A stretch of DNA of 64,000 bases from Stenotrophomonas maltophilia (GCF_023518235.1 NZ_CP090423.1:1364001-1428000), one strand, 5' to 3'. Shown: positions 21,611 through 32,055, numbered from the stretch's first letter. Program-made: numbers and translations. Notes: generated by a model from the sequence alone, not told the origin.

Positions 21611-22902
21611 GCGGCCACCTCCATGCGCAGTGCCACCGCACGCTCGTGCGCATCCAGGCCCTCGGCGCGGGCGATGATGCGCGCGCAGCCGCCGATCGCG
21701 GTCAGCCCGGCAGCACTGGCGCTCTGCACGCTGATCAGGTTCTGGAAGCTGGCGACGCTGACACCGCTGTAGGCACGCGCGGCGCCGGCGGTGGGCAGCA
21801 CGTGGTTGGTGCCGCTGCAATAGTCGCCAAGTGCTTCAGGCGTGTAATCGCCGAGGAACACCGAGCCCGCAGCCTGCACCTGCGGCAACCAGTCGCGCGG
21901 CTCGCGCAGCGCCAGGATCAGGTGCTCAGGTGCATAGCGGTTGCTGATGGCGAAGGCTTCACCCAGTGTCTCCACCTGGATCAACCGAGACGCCGACAAT
22001 GCCTGGCGCGCGATCTGCTGGCGCGGCAGCAGCGCGACCTGGCGCTCTACTTCCGCCTCGACCGCCGCCAGCATCGCGGCATCGTCGGTCAACAGCAGCA
22101 CCTGCGAATCCGGGCCGTGCTCGGCCTGCGACAGCAGGTCGGCCGCAACGAACGCCGGGTTCGCGCCGGCATCGGCAATCACCAGCACTTCGGAGGGACC
22201 AGCCGGCATATCGATGGCGGCGGCGCCGTCCTGTGCGACCTGCTGCTTGGCTTCGGTGACGAAGCTGTTGCCCGGCCCGAACAGCTTGTCGCAGGCGGGA
22301 ATGCTGTCGGTGCCATAGGCCATCGCGGCAATGGCCTGCGCACCGCCGAGCTTGAACACCCGCTGCACACCAGTCAGCCGCGCGGCCACCAGTACCGCCG
22401 GATCGGCCGTGCCATCGGCACGCGGCGGCGTGCACAGCACCACCTGCGGGCAGCCGGCCAGCTGCGCCGGCACGCCCAGCATCAGCGCCGTGGACGGCAG
22501 CGGCGCGCTGCCCGCCGGCACGTACAGGCCGACCCGGCCGATCGGCCGCAGCATGCGTTCGCAGACCACACCCGGCGCCGTTTCCACCGCGTAGCCCTGG
22601 CCCATGCCGGCCTTGTGGAAGCGCGTGATGCGATCGGCAGCTTCGACCATCGCCTGGCGCAGTTCGGTGGGTACCGCCGCTTCGGCGGCCACGAATTCGG
22701 CGTTCGACACTTCGAAAGACGCCAGCGACACGCCATCGAAGCGCGCGGTGATCGCACGCAGCGCGTCGTCGCCCTGCGCGCGCACCTGCGATATCAGCGC
22801 CGCCACCGCATCGCGGGTCTGCTGGGCCACGGTCTGCACCGGGCGGGTCAAGGCCTCGGTGCGCGCGGCGTCATCAAGTTGCGACCAGATCAGACGATTC
22901 AT
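21607..22902 (-). CDS. hisD: HisD, histidinol dehydrogenase
   Basis: This 431-residue zinc enzyme oxidises histidinol twice to histidine using NAD. It starts [11 protein letters not shown] at 22902, overlapping the hisG stop by 4 bp. Motifs include [17 protein letters not shown], the [11 protein letters not shown] loop, [24 protein letters not shown] and the C-terminal GTNHVLPT with metal-binding His. Confidence 0.97.
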   Translation of the reverse strand: MNRLIWSQLDDAARTEALTRPVQTVAQQTRDAVAALISQVRAQGDDALRAITARFDGVSLASFEVSNAEFVAAEAAVPTELRQAMVEAADRITRFHKAGMGQGYAVETAPGVVCERMLRPIGRVGLYVPAGSAPLPSTALMLGVPAQLAGCPQVVLCTPPRADGTADPAVLVAARLTGVQRVFKLGGAQAIAAMAYGTDSIPACDKLFGPGNSFVTEAKQQVAQDGAAAIDMPAGPSEVLVIADAGANPAFVAADLLSQAEHGPDSQVLLLTDDAAMLAAVEAEVERQVALLPRQQIARQALSASRLIQVETLGEAFAISNRYAPEHLILALREPRDWLPQVQAAGSVFLGDYTPEALGDYCSGTNHVLPTAGAARAYSGVSVASFQNLISVQSASAAGLTAIGGCARIIARAEGLDAHERAVALRMEVAA

Positions 22903-23810
22903 GCCAGCGACCGCTCCACGCTCAATACCATCAGGCCCTGCGCGCCGGCGCGCTCGAGTTCTTCCATGCGCTGCCAGCTCAACGGGCCGGGGCACATGGT
23001 CTGCAGGCGCAGCGCGCCGCCATCGGCCGGCAGCCGCACCAGCGGCTCGGCATCGGTCAGCAGCTGCGCCAACGCATCCACGCGGTCCTCGCTGGCGCGG
23101 AACATCAGCAGCTTGCGGTCCTGGCGCTGCACCACACCGTCGAGGCGGCGCAACAGCATCGCGCGCAGCGACGCACGCGCATCGTCCGGCACGCGTACCG
23201 CACCGGCCAGCACCGCCTCGCTCTCAAGCAGGTTGTGCACCGGAGTCAACTGGTTGGCGCGCAGCGTGGCGCCGCTGGACACCAGATCGCAGATCAGGTC
23301 GGCGGTGCCCAGCCGCGGAGCGATCTCCACCGAACCGGACAGCTCCACCACCTGTGCGTCCACGCCCTGTTCGGCCAGCCACTGCTTGAGGATGGCCGGG
23401 TAGCTGGTGGCAATGCGGGTGCCGGCCAGCTGCGCCGGCCCCTGCCACTGCCATTCCTCGGGCACCGCCAGCATCAGCCGGCACTGGCCGAAGCCCAGCC
23501 CGCGCAGCGCCTGGTAAGCATCCGGCAGGCCAATCTGGCGACGTGCGGCGGCCTGCTCGTCCAGTTCGTTGCGGCCGACGATGCCGAGGTCGCAGACGCC
23601 GTCGGCAATCAGCCCGGGGATATCGTCGTCGCGTACCAGCAACAGATCCACCGGCAGCGACTCGCCATAGCAGAACAGCTTGTCGCGGCTTTCGCGCCAG
23701 CTCAGGCCACAGGCGCTGAGCAGGTTGCGGGCGGGCTCGGCCAGCCGGCCACTCTTCTGGATGGCGATACGCAGCCGGTCTCGTGCCGGCGCTGCCTGGG
23801 TTGCACTCAT
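22899..23810 (-). CDS. hisG: HisG, ATP phosphoribosyltransferase (long form)
   Basis: This 303-residue enzyme starts the pathway. It carries the catalytic domain ([26 protein letters not shown], the PRPP loop around [13 protein letters not shown]) plus a C-terminal regulatory domain, so it is the long form that does not need HisZ. I chose the ATG at 23810 ([13 protein letters not shown]) because the extra upstream residues are not family-like. It lies 34 bp after the TrpR-like regulator gene. Confidence 0.95.
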   Translation of the reverse strand: MSATQAAPARDRLRIAIQKSGRLAEPARNLLSACGLSWRESRDKLFCYGESLPVDLLLVRDDDIPGLIADGVCDLGIVGRNELDEQAAARRQIGLPDAYQALRGLGFGQCRLMLAVPEEWQWQGPAQLAGTRIATSYPAILKQWLAEQGVDAQVVELSGSVEIAPRLGTADLICDLVSSGATLRANQLTPVHNLLESEAVLAGAVRVPDDARASLRAMLLRRLDGVVQRQDRKLLMFRASEDRVDALAQLLTDAEPLVRLPADGGALRLQTMCPGPLSWQRMEELERAGAQGLMVLSVERSLA

Positions 23811-23844
23811 GGGGGAGATCTCGAAGTTCGGAACGGGGCGCGGG

Positions 23845-24171
23845 TCAGCGCGCAGCAAGGCGGTCGATGGCGGCGGCATAGCCTCGATGGCCATGCTCGA
23901 GTGTGCGTGCCACCCGTCCGGTGGTGGTCACGCTGACGCCGGTGCGCTCGTGGATCTCGCGGTACGGCACACCCTGCTGCAGCAGCGGCACCACCTTCCA
24001 GCGGTCGGCCATGGCTTCCAGCTCGGCCGGCGTGCACAGGTCACGCAGGAATGCCTCGACCTGCTCCGGCTCGCGCAGGGCGGCAAAGGCCTGGGCCAGG
24101 GCATGCAGGTCGGCCTTCGGGTCTTTGGCGGCAATCTCGGGGCGGGCTTTCATGGAGTCGTGTTCATGCAT
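23845..24171 (-). CDS. TrpR/YerC-family DNA-binding protein heading the his operon
   Basis: This 108-residue protein has the TrpR-superfamily helices: [24 protein letters not shown], then [27 protein letters not shown] as the DNA-reading helix-turn-helix. It resembles the YerC/YecD group. From memory, regulon collections describe a TrpR-family histidine regulator (called HisR) in Xanthomonadales; position as first gene of the his operon and a dyad operator just upstream fit that role. The start may be the ATG at 24171 or the one at 24153. Effector not shown; histidine is an inference. Confidence 0.85.
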   Translation of the reverse strand: MHEHDSMKARPEIAAKDPKADLHALAQAFAALREPEQVEAFLRDLCTPAELEAMADRWKVVPLLQQGVPYREIHERTGVSVTTTGRVARTLEHGHRGYAAAIDRLAAR

Positions 24172-24183
24172 CAATGTAATAGC

Positions 24184-24201
24184 GCGTTAGTACATTAACG
24201 C
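24184..24201. promoter_or_regulatory. Dyad operator of the his operon
   Basis: GCGTTA-N6-TAACGC is a perfect dyad with GTACAT in the centre, 13 bp before the first possible start of the TrpR-like gene. A related half (CGCTATTACATTG) lies between it and the ATG. TrpR-family operators share the GTACTA-type half, so autoregulation is likely. Confidence 0.6.
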
Positions 24202-24233
24202 ATTCTTGCGCAGTGCGTCAAACCCGGACGACA

Positions 24234-24275
24234 GGGGGCCGGATCCGTTTTCCTGCGCAAAACGGATCTGACCCC
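24234..24275. repeat. Palindrome of the GGATCCGTTTTCC / TGACCCC family
   Basis: GATCCGTTTT pairs with AAAACGGATC, and the flanks GGGG and CCCC also match. It is related to the palindrome at 1257-1297. Confidence 0.6.
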
Positions 24276-24297
24276 TCGAACGGGGCTCCGGAAACGA

Positions 24298-24330
24298 CAA
24301 ACGCCCACCAATGGCGGGCGTTTTTTCTTT
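24298..24330. terminator. Bidirectional terminator downstream of the lipoprotein gene
   Basis: AACGCCC pairs with GGGCGTT, with a strong T run on the plus strand and a weaker T-rich tail on the minus strand, where it would end the hisS-lipoprotein transcript. Confidence 0.65.
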
Positions 24331-24352
24331 TAAATCATTAACCTGGATCACC

Positions 24353-24649
24353 TCAAGGCGTCAGGCAGCGCACCTCGGCCTGCAGCGCAGCGCGGCGCAG
24401 GCACTCGCCAAACAGGCTGCCCTGCCGGCTCGGCAGGGACTGGATGTTTTCCAGCGCACCCGCGCCCGCCGGGCACTTCCGCGCGGCCAGGACCCGCAGG
24501 TCACCTTCGAGTTGCGCGCGGTCGATCACGTGGCAGCGATCGACCTGCAACCGGTACTGTGTCGGGCCGATCCGCGACGCATGCAGTGCCGGATCGCTCT
24601 GGCAGCCCGCCAGCAGGAGCACGAGAAGCACTCCTGCGGCGGTGCGCAT
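24353..24649 (-). CDS. Small predicted lipoprotein, unknown function
   Basis: This 98-residue protein has a lipoprotein signal peptide ([16 protein letters not shown]) with the lipobox Leu-Ala-Gly-Cys. The mature part has four further cysteines (DRCHVID, RKCPAG, GECLRR, VRCLTP), which could form two disulfides. The ATG overlaps the hisS stop (TGATG), so it is coupled to hisS. I do not recognise the family. Confidence 0.75.
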   Translation of the reverse strand: MRTAAGVLLVLLLAGCQSDPALHASRIGPTQYRLQVDRCHVIDRAQLEGDLRVLAARKCPAGAGALENIQSLPSRQGSLFGECLRRAALQAEVRCLTP

Positions 24650-26046
24650 CACGCCATCGCCTTCGACTGCTCCAGTTCCACCTGAAGGGTGCTGGCCAGC
24701 TCCTCGCGCGACACCTCGAACTGCTGTTCGCGCAGCAGATCCTTCACCGCCACCACGCCACGGGCCAGCTCATCCTCACCGGCCAGCACCACGAAGCGGA
24801 TACCGGCCTTGGCCGCGTACTGGAACTGCTTGCCGATCTTCTTCGGCTCCATCTGCACTTCGGTGTTGATGCCACCGCTGCGCAGGCGGCGGGCGATGTC
24901 CAGCGACTGCGCCATGCCCTGCTCGTCCATCAGCGCCACCAGCGCCTGCACGCTGCTGGCCTCGATGCCGTCGATCAGGCCGGCTTCGCGCAGCTGCCAG
25001 AACAGGCGCGACAGGCCGATGGAAATGCCCACGCCCGGCAGCTTCGACTTGCTGTAGTGGCTGGCGAGGTCTTCATAACGACCGCCCGAGCAGATCGAGC
25101 CGATCTGCGGGTGGTCGGTCAGCGTGGTCTCGTACACGGTGCCGGTGTAGTAATCCAGGCCGCGCGCGATCGAGAAATTAAGGCAATACGCGCTCTCCGG
25201 CACACCCAGCGCCTGCACCAGCTGCAGCACTTCCCGCAGCTCGGCCACCCCGGTACGCAACGTCTCCGACGATGCCGCACCCGCTTCAAGTGCGGCCAGC
25301 TGGGCCAGTGCATCGTCGTGCCCCTGCGAACGCACGGCGACGAAGGCCAGGATCTTCTCGACCTGTGCGGCCGGGATCTCGAAGCCCTCGCCCACCAGCG
25401 TCTCGCGCACGTAATCGGCGCCACGCTTGTCCAGCTTGTCCACCTCACGCAGCACCGCCAGCTGGCGCTCGCCTTCGGCCACGCCCAGGCTTTCGAAGAA
25501 GCCTCGCATCAGCTTGCGGTTGTTCAACTGGATGCTGAAGTCACCGATGCGCAGTTCCGAGAACACCGCATGGATCACCGCCAGCACTTCGGCGTCATAG
25601 CGCACGCTCAGGCTGTCCTTGCCGATCACATCGATGTCGCACTGGTAGAACTCGCGGAAGCGCCCGCGCTGGGCACGCTCACCGCGGTACACGCGCTGCA
25701 TCTGGTAGCGGCGGAACGGGAAGGTCAGCTCGTGCTCGTGCTCGGCCACGTAGCGGGCCAGCGGCACGGTCAGGTCGAAGCGCAGTGCCATTTCCGGCAG
25801 CGAGCGGTCACCGGACTCGGCGGCGTTGGCAAGCGCACCGGTGGACTGCACGAAATACACCTGGCGCTCGGTCTCACCGCCGGACTTGGTCAGCAACACG
25901 TCGGACAGCTCGAACACCGGCGTCTCCACCGGCAGGAACCCGAAGCGCTCGTAGTTGCGACGGATCACGTCCAGCATGCGCTGGAACGCAATCTGCTCGC
26001 GCGGCAGCAGTTCAAGGGTGCCGGGCGGGGTACGGGGCTTGATCAC
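24649..26046 (-). CDS. hisS: Histidyl-tRNA synthetase
   Basis: This 465-residue class II synthetase charges tRNA-His. It has the motif 2 region [20 protein letters not shown], the histidine-specific [14 protein letters not shown] and [11 protein letters not shown], and motif 3 in [14 protein letters not shown]-terminal anticodon-binding domain follows (from about residue 370). I chose the GTG at 26046 ([15 protein letters not shown]), which follows AGGAG at 8 bp; the longer frame lacks a ribosome site. It lies directly before the his operon in the same direction, separated by a lipoprotein gene and a terminator. Confidence 0.96.
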   Translation of the reverse strand: MIKPRTPPGTLELLPREQIAFQRMLDVIRRNYERFGFLPVETPVFELSDVLLTKSGGETERQVYFVQSTGALANAAESGDRSLPEMALRFDLTVPLARYVAEHEHELTFPFRRYQMQRVYRGERAQRGRFREFYQCDIDVIGKDSLSVRYDAEVLAVIHAVFSELRIGDFSIQLNNRKLMRGFFESLGVAEGERQLAVLREVDKLDKRGADYVRETLVGEGFEIPAAQVEKILAFVAVRSQGHDDALAQLAALEAGAASSETLRTGVAELREVLQLVQALGVPESAYCLNFSIARGLDYYTGTVYETTLTDHPQIGSICSGGRYEDLASHYSKSKLPGVGISIGLSRLFWQLREAGLIDGIEASSVQALVALMDEQGMAQSLDIARRLRSGGINTEVQMEPKKIGKQFQYAAKAGIRFVVLAGEDELARGVVAVKDLLREQQFEVSREELASTLQVELEQSKAMA

Positions 26047-26183
26047 GGGCGGAACTCCTGCTGGAACGGGACGTGGGAGGGGGCGACATTCTAGCGCCCC
26101 GCAGCGCTCAGCCGCCGATAGGGGGCCGCAAGGCCGCATGAAGTATCATAAAGGCCTCCCCGCCCGTGATACGCCCCCGCAAC

Positions 26184-26936
26184 ATGTCCCGGCCTTCCGG
26201 CGCTCCGCCCGCCACCCCCGATCCCGCCTCGCCGTCCTGCAGCACGCTGGACTGCCTGCATTGCTCGGTCCGCCACCTTGCGGTGTGCTCGGCGCTGTCG
26301 CCCGATGAAGTGCAGGCGCTGGAACAGGTCACCCATTCGCAGCAGATCACCCTGGGCAGTACGCTGGCCCGCACCGGCGAAGAACGCCAGCATGTCTATA
26401 CATTGACCGCCGGGGCGCTGCGCCTGGTGCGCACTCTGGCCGATGGCCGCCGCCAGATCAGTGGATTCGTGTTGCCGGGCGATTATCTGGGCCTGAGTGG
26501 CAGCGACCACCATCGCTACGATATCGAAGCCATCGCCGACAGCCGCGTGTGCCGCGTCGCGCTGCCGCAGATGAAAGCGCTGCGCAGCCGCTTCCCGCAC
26601 CTGGAGCGCAAGCTGCTGCAACGTGCCTGCCAGGAACTGGATGCGGCGCAGGACGCCGCGCTGGCGCTGGCCCGGCTGCAGCCGGCGGAGAAGGTGGCCG
26701 ATTTCCTGCTGCGCCTGGCCGCACGCGAAGCCCGGCTTGGCGGCAACGGCCTGCGGGTGTCGCTGCCGATGGGGCGTGGTGACATCGCCGACCATCTGGG
26801 CCTGACCATGGAAACGGTCAGCCGTACGTTCACCAAGCTGCGCCAGCAGGGGCTGATCGCCCTGCCCCACCTGAACGTGGTGGAGATCCTCGACGAGGAT
26901 GGATTGCGCGGGCTGGCCGGTGAAGGGTTGATCTGA
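26184..26936 (+). CDS. fnr: FNR-type transcription regulator (Crp/Fnr family, predicted 4Fe-4S)
   Basis: This roughly 250-residue regulator has a Cys cluster near the N terminus (CSTLDCLHCSVRHLAVC), a cyclic-nucleotide-like beta roll, a later Cys in ADSRVCRVALP where E. coli FNR has its fourth ligand, a dimer helix and a C-terminal helix-turn-helix with the FNR-type recognition residues ETVSRTFTKLRQQGLI. It should sense oxygen through a 4Fe-4S cluster. The Cys spacing after the CxxC is seven rather than the five of E. coli FNR. The start is uncertain: ATG 26184 or GTG 26166. It is divergent from hisS. Confidence 0.88.
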   Translation: MSRPSGAPPATPDPASPSCSTLDCLHCSVRHLAVCSALSPDEVQALEQVTHSQQITLGSTLARTGEERQHVYTLTAGALRLVRTLADGRRQISGFVLPGDYLGLSGSDHHRYDIEAIADSRVCRVALPQMKALRSRFPHLERKLLQRACQELDAAQDAALALARLQPAEKVADFLLRLAAREARLGGNGLRVSLPMGRGDIADHLGLTMETVSRTFTKLRQQGLIALPHLNVVEILDEDGLRGLAGEGLI

Positions 26937-26952
26937 GGGTTATGTAGTTCAT

Positions 26953-27055
26953 GGGGTTGCCGGCCAGCGGCCGGCACTACCGGTCGGCACCCCTCCGGTC
27001 GTGCCCAACCCGCGTTGCATCCTTCCGGTAGTGCCGGCCGCTGGCCGGCAACCCC
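26953..27055. repeat. Paired inverted SMAG repeats
   Basis: Two SMAG units at 26953-26983 and 27025-27055 are perfect 31-bp reverse complements of each other across a 41-bp loop, while each also folds alone (GCCGGCC with GGCCGGC). They sit between convergent fnr and thrC and may serve as a terminator or RNA-stability element. Confidence 0.8.
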
Positions 27056-27067
27056 GGACATCCTCGA

Positions 27068-28354
27068 TCAACGCAACAACACCCCACGCAGCGCCGCGTA
27101 GTCTGCCGCCAACGGTTCAGCATGCGCCGGCCGCTGCAGCAGCGCCTCCAGCGCCGGCGGCACCGCCACCGTTTCGCCGATCAACGGCTCCACCACCGCC
27201 TCGAACTTGGCCGGATGCGCGGTAGCCACCACCGCCCAGTCGCCCTTGGCGCCACGCGCACGCAGGTCCTGCAGTACCTTCACCGCCGTCGCCGTGTGCG
27301 GGCAGAACAGCTCGCCGCGGCTGGCATGCGCACTGGCAATCGTGGCACGGATGGTCACATCATCCACCGCGAATGCACGGAACGCCGCGCGCAATTCGGC
27401 ATCATCGCCGTGGTAGAGCCAGCGCAGCCGCTCGAAGTTGCTCGGCGCGCCCACGTCCATCGCATTGGCCACGGTCGCCACGCTGGCCTGCGGCTGGTAG
27501 TCGCCGCCATTGAAGTACGCCGGCAGTACGGCATTGGCGTTGGTCGCCAGCACGATCTGGCCGATCGGCACGCCCAGCGCGCGCGCCAGCACCGCGGCCA
27601 TCGCATTGCCGAGGTTGCCGGTCGGTACCACCAGGTTGAGCCGACGCCGGGTCTGAGCATGATGGGTCAGTGCCGCATGCGCATAGTAGCTCATCTGCGG
27701 CAGCAGGCGCCCCAGGCTGATGCTGTTGGCCGAACTCAACGGCACCTGGGCCTGTAGTTCGCGGTCGGCCAGCGCCTGCTTGACCATTGCCTGGCAGTCG
27801 TCGAACGCACCGGCCACGCGCAGGGCCACGATGTTGTCGCCGAAGCAGCCAAGCTGATGCGCCTGCCGGGGCGACACGCGGCCATCCGGATACAGCACCA
27901 CCACGCGCACACCAGGCTGGCGATGGAACGCCGCCGCCACCGCGGCACCGGTATCGCCGGAGGTGGCGACGACAATCGTCAGGTCGCGATCCTGGCCGGC
28001 CTGCAGCCGCGACAGCGTGCCGGCCAGGAAGCGCGCACCGATGTCCTTGAACGCGGCGGTCGGCCCATGGAACAGCTCCAGCACATGATCGCCGTCGCCA
28101 AGCGGACGCAGCGGCACCGGGAAGTCGAAGGCCTCATGGCAGATCGACGGCAACGCGGACGCCAGCGCATCGCCGGCAAAGAACGGCACCAGCAGATCAG
28201 CTGCGGTCTCGGCCAGTGTCGCGCCGGCGTGCAGTTCACGCGCAGCCTGCAGCGTCCCGGGCACATACAGGCCGCCATCGGGCGCCAATCCAGCAGCGAT
28301 GGCCGCGCTGAGGCCGACGGCCGGCGATTGGCCACGGGTCGAAACAAAGTGCAT
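27068..28354 (-). CDS. thrC: Threonine synthase
   Basis: This 428-residue PLP enzyme converts O-phosphohomoserine to threonine. It starts MHFVSTRGQSPAVGLSAAIA, has the cofactor Lys in FHGPTAAFKDIGARFLA, VVATSGDTGAAVAAAF and VPTGNLGNAMA. The canonical start is the ATG at 28354, although no clear ribosome site precedes it. It is the last gene of the thrABC operon and lies next to the paired SMAG repeats. Confidence 0.95.
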   Translation of the reverse strand: MHFVSTRGQSPAVGLSAAIAAGLAPDGGLYVPGTLQAARELHAGATLAETAADLLVPFFAGDALASALPSICHEAFDFPVPLRPLGDGDHVLELFHGPTAAFKDIGARFLAGTLSRLQAGQDRDLTIVVATSGDTGAAVAAAFHRQPGVRVVVLYPDGRVSPRQAHQLGCFGDNIVALRVAGAFDDCQAMVKQALADRELQAQVPLSSANSISLGRLLPQMSYYAHAALTHHAQTRRRLNLVVPTGNLGNAMAAVLARALGVPIGQIVLATNANAVLPAYFNGGDYQPQASVATVANAMDVGAPSNFERLRWLYHGDDAELRAAFRAFAVDDVTIRATIASAHASRGELFCPHTATAVKVLQDLRARGAKGDWAVVATAHPAKFEAVVEPLIGETVAVPPALEALLQRPAHAEPLAADYAALRGVLLR

Positions 28355-28383
28355 GGGTTCGGTATCCAGTAAAGGGGAAGGAT

Positions 28384-29298
28384 TCAGCACAGCCGGGCTC
28401 CCGGCGCGTCCAGCGGCGACACCCAGGCGTCACTGTCGAAGCCGGCGGCAGCAAAGGCCGCCTGCACCGGCGCGGCGGCGGCGTGGGCCTGCCCGGCATC
28501 TTCAAACCAGGCGAATACGCTGGGACCGGCACCGGAGATGCCCGCACCCATCGCCTGCGCCGCCAGCGCTGCGTCGCGCGCCGCGTCAAAGCCCGCGATC
28601 AGGCCAGCCCGCCGCGGCTCGACCAGCACATCGCGCAGCCCGGACCGCACCAGTCCGGCATCGCTGCGGTGGCAGCCACTGAGCACCAGCGCCAGATTCG
28701 CGCTCTGCGCCACGAACTCGCCCAAGGCATAACTGCCCTGCAACGCCTGTCGTGCGCGTCGCGTTTCCAGCACCGCGTGCGGATGTACCAGCAGGCTGTG
28801 CCACTGCGCCGGCACCGGAATCGGCAGCAGCCGATCGGCCGTGCACAACGCCAGCCCGCCCAGCAGCAGCGGGCCCACGTTATCGCCGTGGCGGCCGCCA
28901 CTGGCCACCGCCTCGCCCTCCAGCGCGAATGGATACAACGCCTCACGCGACAGCGGCAGCTCCAACAGCGCGTTGGCGGCGACCAGTGCCGCCACGCAGG
29001 AGGCTGCCGAACCACCCATGCCCGAGCCGAATGGAATGCCCTTGTCGATCTCGATGGCGAAGCCGAATGCCAGCCCCAGCCGCTCGCGCAGCGATATCAA
29101 CGCGGCGCCGGCGGTATTGCCGGCCGCCTCCAGCGGCAACTCGACCGCGCTGCCGCGGATGGCATCGATGCGCACCACCGGTTCATCGATGCGACGCACG
29201 CTCACGGTATCGCCGATGCCCGCAATCGCGTGGCCAAGAATGTCAAAGCCGACCGCAACGTTGGCCACCGAAGCAGGCGCGAACGCACGTGCGATCAC
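28384..29298 (-). CDS. thrB: Homoserine kinase
   Basis: This 304-residue GHMP kinase phosphorylates homoserine. The ATP loop is [19 protein letters not shown]; the N terminus [20 protein letters not shown] and the C-terminal [17 protein letters not shown] are typical. The GTG start overlaps the thrA stop (GTGA), so translation is coupled. Confidence 0.96.
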   Translation of the reverse strand: MIARAFAPASVANVAVGFDILGHAIAGIGDTVSVRRIDEPVVRIDAIRGSAVELPLEAAGNTAGAALISLRERLGLAFGFAIEIDKGIPFGSGMGGSAASCVAALVAANALLELPLSREALYPFALEGEAVASGGRHGDNVGPLLLGGLALCTADRLLPIPVPAQWHSLLVHPHAVLETRRARQALQGSYALGEFVAQSANLALVLSGCHRSDAGLVRSGLRDVLVEPRRAGLIAGFDAARDAALAAQAMGAGISGAGPSVFAWFEDAGQAHAAAAPVQAAFAAAGFDSDAWVSPLDAPGARLC

Positions 29299-31799
29299 AG
29301 GCGTGCTCCTTCACCGGCGGCCACCCGCAGCAGGTCGGCGAACACACCGGCGGCGGTCACTTCCGGTCCGGCACCGGGGCCCTGCACCACCAGCGGGTTG
29401 TCGCAGTAGCGACGGGTACGGAACTGCACCACGTTGTCGGTCAGCCGCAGGTTGGCGAAGGCGTGGTCGGCCGGCAGCTCCTGCAGGCCGACCGAAGCGC
29501 CATCGGCACCGAGCCGCGCCACGTAGCGCAGTACCGCACCGCGCTTGCGCGACTCCTGCAGCCGCTGCAGCAGGCTGGCATCGGACTCGCCCAGGCGCGC
29601 CATGAAGTCGTCCACGCTGCCCTCGCGCAGCAGCGCTGGCACCAGGCTTTCGACCTGTACCTGTTCCAGGCTCAGCGCGTGCCCAGCCTCGCGCGCCAGG
29701 ATCACCAGCTTGCGCGCCACGTCCACACCGGACAGATCATCGCGCGGGTCCGGTTCGGTGTAGCCCATCGAGCGCGCCTGCGCCACCAGCGCCGAGAACG
29801 GCTGGCTGCCATCGAAGCGGTTGAACAGCCAGGCCAGCGTGCCGGAGAAAATGCCGTCGATGGCCAGCACCTCGTCACCGGTATCGACCAGATCGCGCAG
29901 CGTAGTGATCACCGGCAGGCCCGCACCTACCGTGGCTTCGTAGCGGAAGCGCGCCCCGCTGGCGGCGGCGGCCGCACGGATGCGCTGGTAGCGCGGCAAC
30001 GGGCCGGCCCCAGCCTGCTTGTTCGGCGTGACCACATGGATGCCAGCTGCCAGCCAGCCCTCGTAGCGTTCGGCCACCTCGGCACTGCCACTGCAGTCGA
30101 TCACCACCGCATGCGGCAGGTGTGCGCCCAGCAGATGCTCGGTGAAACGATCCAGGTCACTGGCCTCACCGGCCTGCTGCAACGCCTGCCGCCAGTCGGC
30201 GTGCAGGCCGTCGTCTTCCAGGCGCATGCGCGAACGCGAGGCCAGCGCGCGCAGGCGCAGGTCGACGTTGGCCTTGGCCAGCAGCTGCGGCCGCGCCACC
30301 AGCAACTGGTCCAGCAGCGCGGCGCCCACATTGCCCGGCCCGATCACACCCACCGCGAAGGTCTGCGGCGACAGCCAGAACCCGGCATGTGCAGCGCGCA
30401 GCGCGCGGGTGGCATCGGCGCTGTCCACCGCCACCGAAATGTTGCGCTCGGACGAGCCCTGGGCGATGGCCAGGATGTTCACCTGCGCACGGCCCAGCGC
30501 CTCGAACAGGCGCGCCGCCACACCCGGCTGGCCGGCCATGCCGTCGCCGACCGCCGCCAGCACACTCACTCCCTCGCTGACCTGCACGCGCTGCACCTGG
30601 CCGACCGACAGTTCATGCGCGAACGCGTGCAGCAGTGCTTCGCGACCGCGCGCGGCTTCGGCGGCGCGTACCACGCAGCAGATCGAATGTTCCGACGAGC
30701 CCTGCGAGATCATCACCACCGACACCTGTGCCTGGCGCAGCGCAGCGAACACTCGCTCGGCCGTACCGGGCACGCCGATCAGGCCGGTGCCTTCCAGATT
30801 CAGCAGGGCCAGCCCAGGGCTCAGGGTCAACCCTTTCACCGGCCCGCGCGGCGAGCGCTCGGCGCTGATGCGCGTACCCGGATGTGCCGGCTGGAAGGTA
30901 TTGCGGATGAAGATCGGCAGGCCGAGGCGGATCGCCGGCGACATCGTCTGCGGGTGCACTACCTTGGCGCCGAAATAGGCCAGCTCGCAGGCTTCGTCGT
31001 AGCTCAGCGACTCCAGCTGCACCGCCTCGGGCACCAGCCGTGGGTCGGCCGACAGCACGCCATCGACATCGGTCCAGATGTGCAGCTCATCCGCATTGAA
31101 CAGCGCGGCGAAGATCGCACCGGAGTAATCGCTGCCATTGCGGCCGAGCGTAGTGATGCGGTCGTGGCGGTCACGGGCGACGAAGCCGGTGGCGACCAGC
31201 CGCGACTGCTGATGCTGCAGGCGCCATTTGGCCAGGCGGTCCGCACTGGCTTCCCAGTCGACGTCCACGCCCAGCTCACCATGCCCCACCACCAGCACGT
31301 CGCGCGCATCGAGCACCGCGCAGTCTTCGCCCAGCGCGCGCAGATGGGTACCCAACAACTGTGCGGAGAACACTTCGCCCAGGCCCTGCACGCGGTCGAG
31401 CACCTCGCGCGGCAGCTCGCCGATCACCGCCAGCGCCGCCAGCACCTCTGCCAGTTGATCGAAGCGCGCATCGATCCACTCCACGGTGTCGCCCACCTGC
31501 TCGCCGAGCAGGGCCACGGCAGCGCCGCGATGACGGGCGCGCAGCGCATGCCAGGCCTCGCGCCAGCCTGCATCGCCCTTGGCCGCCAGCTGCGCCAGCT
31601 CGATCAGTGCGTCGGTGACGCCCTTCATCGCCGAGACAACGGTGACCTGCAGGGTTTCGGGGCGGGCCAGCAGCAGGCCGGCGACATGGCGGTAGCGCTC
31701 GGCATCGGCCACGGAGGTGCCACCGAACTTGTGCACGACAGTGGTCGGCGCAGCCAGATCGGCCGGGGCTACGGGATGGGCGGGGGCGTGGAGAGACAT
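29295..31799 (-). CDS. thrA: Bifunctional aspartokinase / homoserine dehydrogenase I
   Basis: This 834-residue fusion does the first and third steps from aspartate to homoserine. The kinase domain starts [18 protein letters not shown], two ACT regulatory domains lie around residues 330-470, and the NAD(P)-binding homoserine dehydrogenase starts at [18 protein letters not shown], with [11 protein letters not shown] and [14 protein letters not shown]. The ATG at 31799 has GAGG at good spacing. It is preceded by a threonine-rich leader peptide gene, so attenuation by threonyl-tRNA is expected, and feedback by threonine is usual for this family. Confidence 0.96.
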   Translation of the reverse strand: MSLHAPAHPVAPADLAAPTTVVHKFGGTSVADAERYRHVAGLLLARPETLQVTVVSAMKGVTDALIELAQLAAKGDAGWREAWHALRARHRGAAVALLGEQVGDTVEWIDARFDQLAEVLAALAVIGELPREVLDRVQGLGEVFSAQLLGTHLRALGEDCAVLDARDVLVVGHGELGVDVDWEASADRLAKWRLQHQQSRLVATGFVARDRHDRITTLGRNGSDYSGAIFAALFNADELHIWTDVDGVLSADPRLVPEAVQLESLSYDEACELAYFGAKVVHPQTMSPAIRLGLPIFIRNTFQPAHPGTRISAERSPRGPVKGLTLSPGLALLNLEGTGLIGVPGTAERVFAALRQAQVSVVMISQGSSEHSICCVVRAAEAARGREALLHAFAHELSVGQVQRVQVSEGVSVLAAVGDGMAGQPGVAARLFEALGRAQVNILAIAQGSSERNISVAVDSADATRALRAAHAGFWLSPQTFAVGVIGPGNVGAALLDQLLVARPQLLAKANVDLRLRALASRSRMRLEDDGLHADWRQALQQAGEASDLDRFTEHLLGAHLPHAVVIDCSGSAEVAERYEGWLAAGIHVVTPNKQAGAGPLPRYQRIRAAAAASGARFRYEATVGAGLPVITTLRDLVDTGDEVLAIDGIFSGTLAWLFNRFDGSQPFSALVAQARSMGYTEPDPRDDLSGVDVARKLVILAREAGHALSLEQVQVESLVPALLREGSVDDFMARLGESDASLLQRLQESRKRGAVLRYVARLGADGASVGLQELPADHAFANLRLTDNVVQFRTRRYCDNPLVVQGPGAGPEVTAAGVFADLLRVAAGEGARL

Positions 31800-31843
31800 G
31801 CAGACCTCGGCAGGAGGCCCCGTCGCATGCAGGTGTCGAGTTT

Positions 31844-31870
31844 CCCCGCCACCTGGATGGTGCGGGGCCG
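31844..31870 (-). promoter_or_regulatory. Attenuator hairpin in the thr leader
   Basis: On the transcript CCCCGCACC pairs with GGTGGCGGGG (one bulge). The same CCCCGCACC segment can instead pair with GGTGCGG at the end of the leader-peptide gene, giving two alternative folds. No U tract follows the hairpin, and a further GGCCTC/GAGGTC stem covers the thrA ribosome site, so control may be at translation or Rho level. Confidence 0.5.
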
Positions 31871-31883
31871 TGGTTTTCGGGAG

Positions 31884-32018
31884 TTACACGAAGACGACGG
31901 GCCGCACCAGGGCAGTGGTGACGGTGGTGGTGGTAATGGTGGTAATGGCGACCGGCGCAGTCGAACGGCCCGCGGTGGCGGGAGCGATCAGGCTGGCGTG
32001 GGCGGCATCAAGGACCAT
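31884..32018 (-). CDS. thrL: thr operon leader peptide
   Basis: This 44-codon frame encodes a peptide with the run AITTITTTTVTT near its middle, eight Thr in twelve residues interleaved with Ile and Val. It closely resembles the regulatory run of E. coli ThrL (Thr and Ile codons). It ends with TAA 84 bp before thrA and overlaps the first half of the predicted attenuator folds. The ATG at 32018 has no clear ribosome site; the predicted promoter would place the transcript start at or next to it, so translation may be leaderless. It is too short to appear in routine gene calls. Confidence 0.85.
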   Translation of the reverse strand: MVLDAAHASLIAPATAGRSTAPVAITTITTTTVTTALVRPVVFV

Positions 32019-32025
32019 GGCGTAC

Positions 32026-32055
32026 AGAAAACACTGCGCGCCGGGCGGCTGTCAA
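32026..32055 (-). promoter_or_regulatory. Predicted thr operon promoter
   Basis: A perfect -35 TTGACA (32055-32050) is followed after 18 bp by TTTTCT (32031-32026). The predicted start of transcription falls near the leader ATG. Confidence 0.5.
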
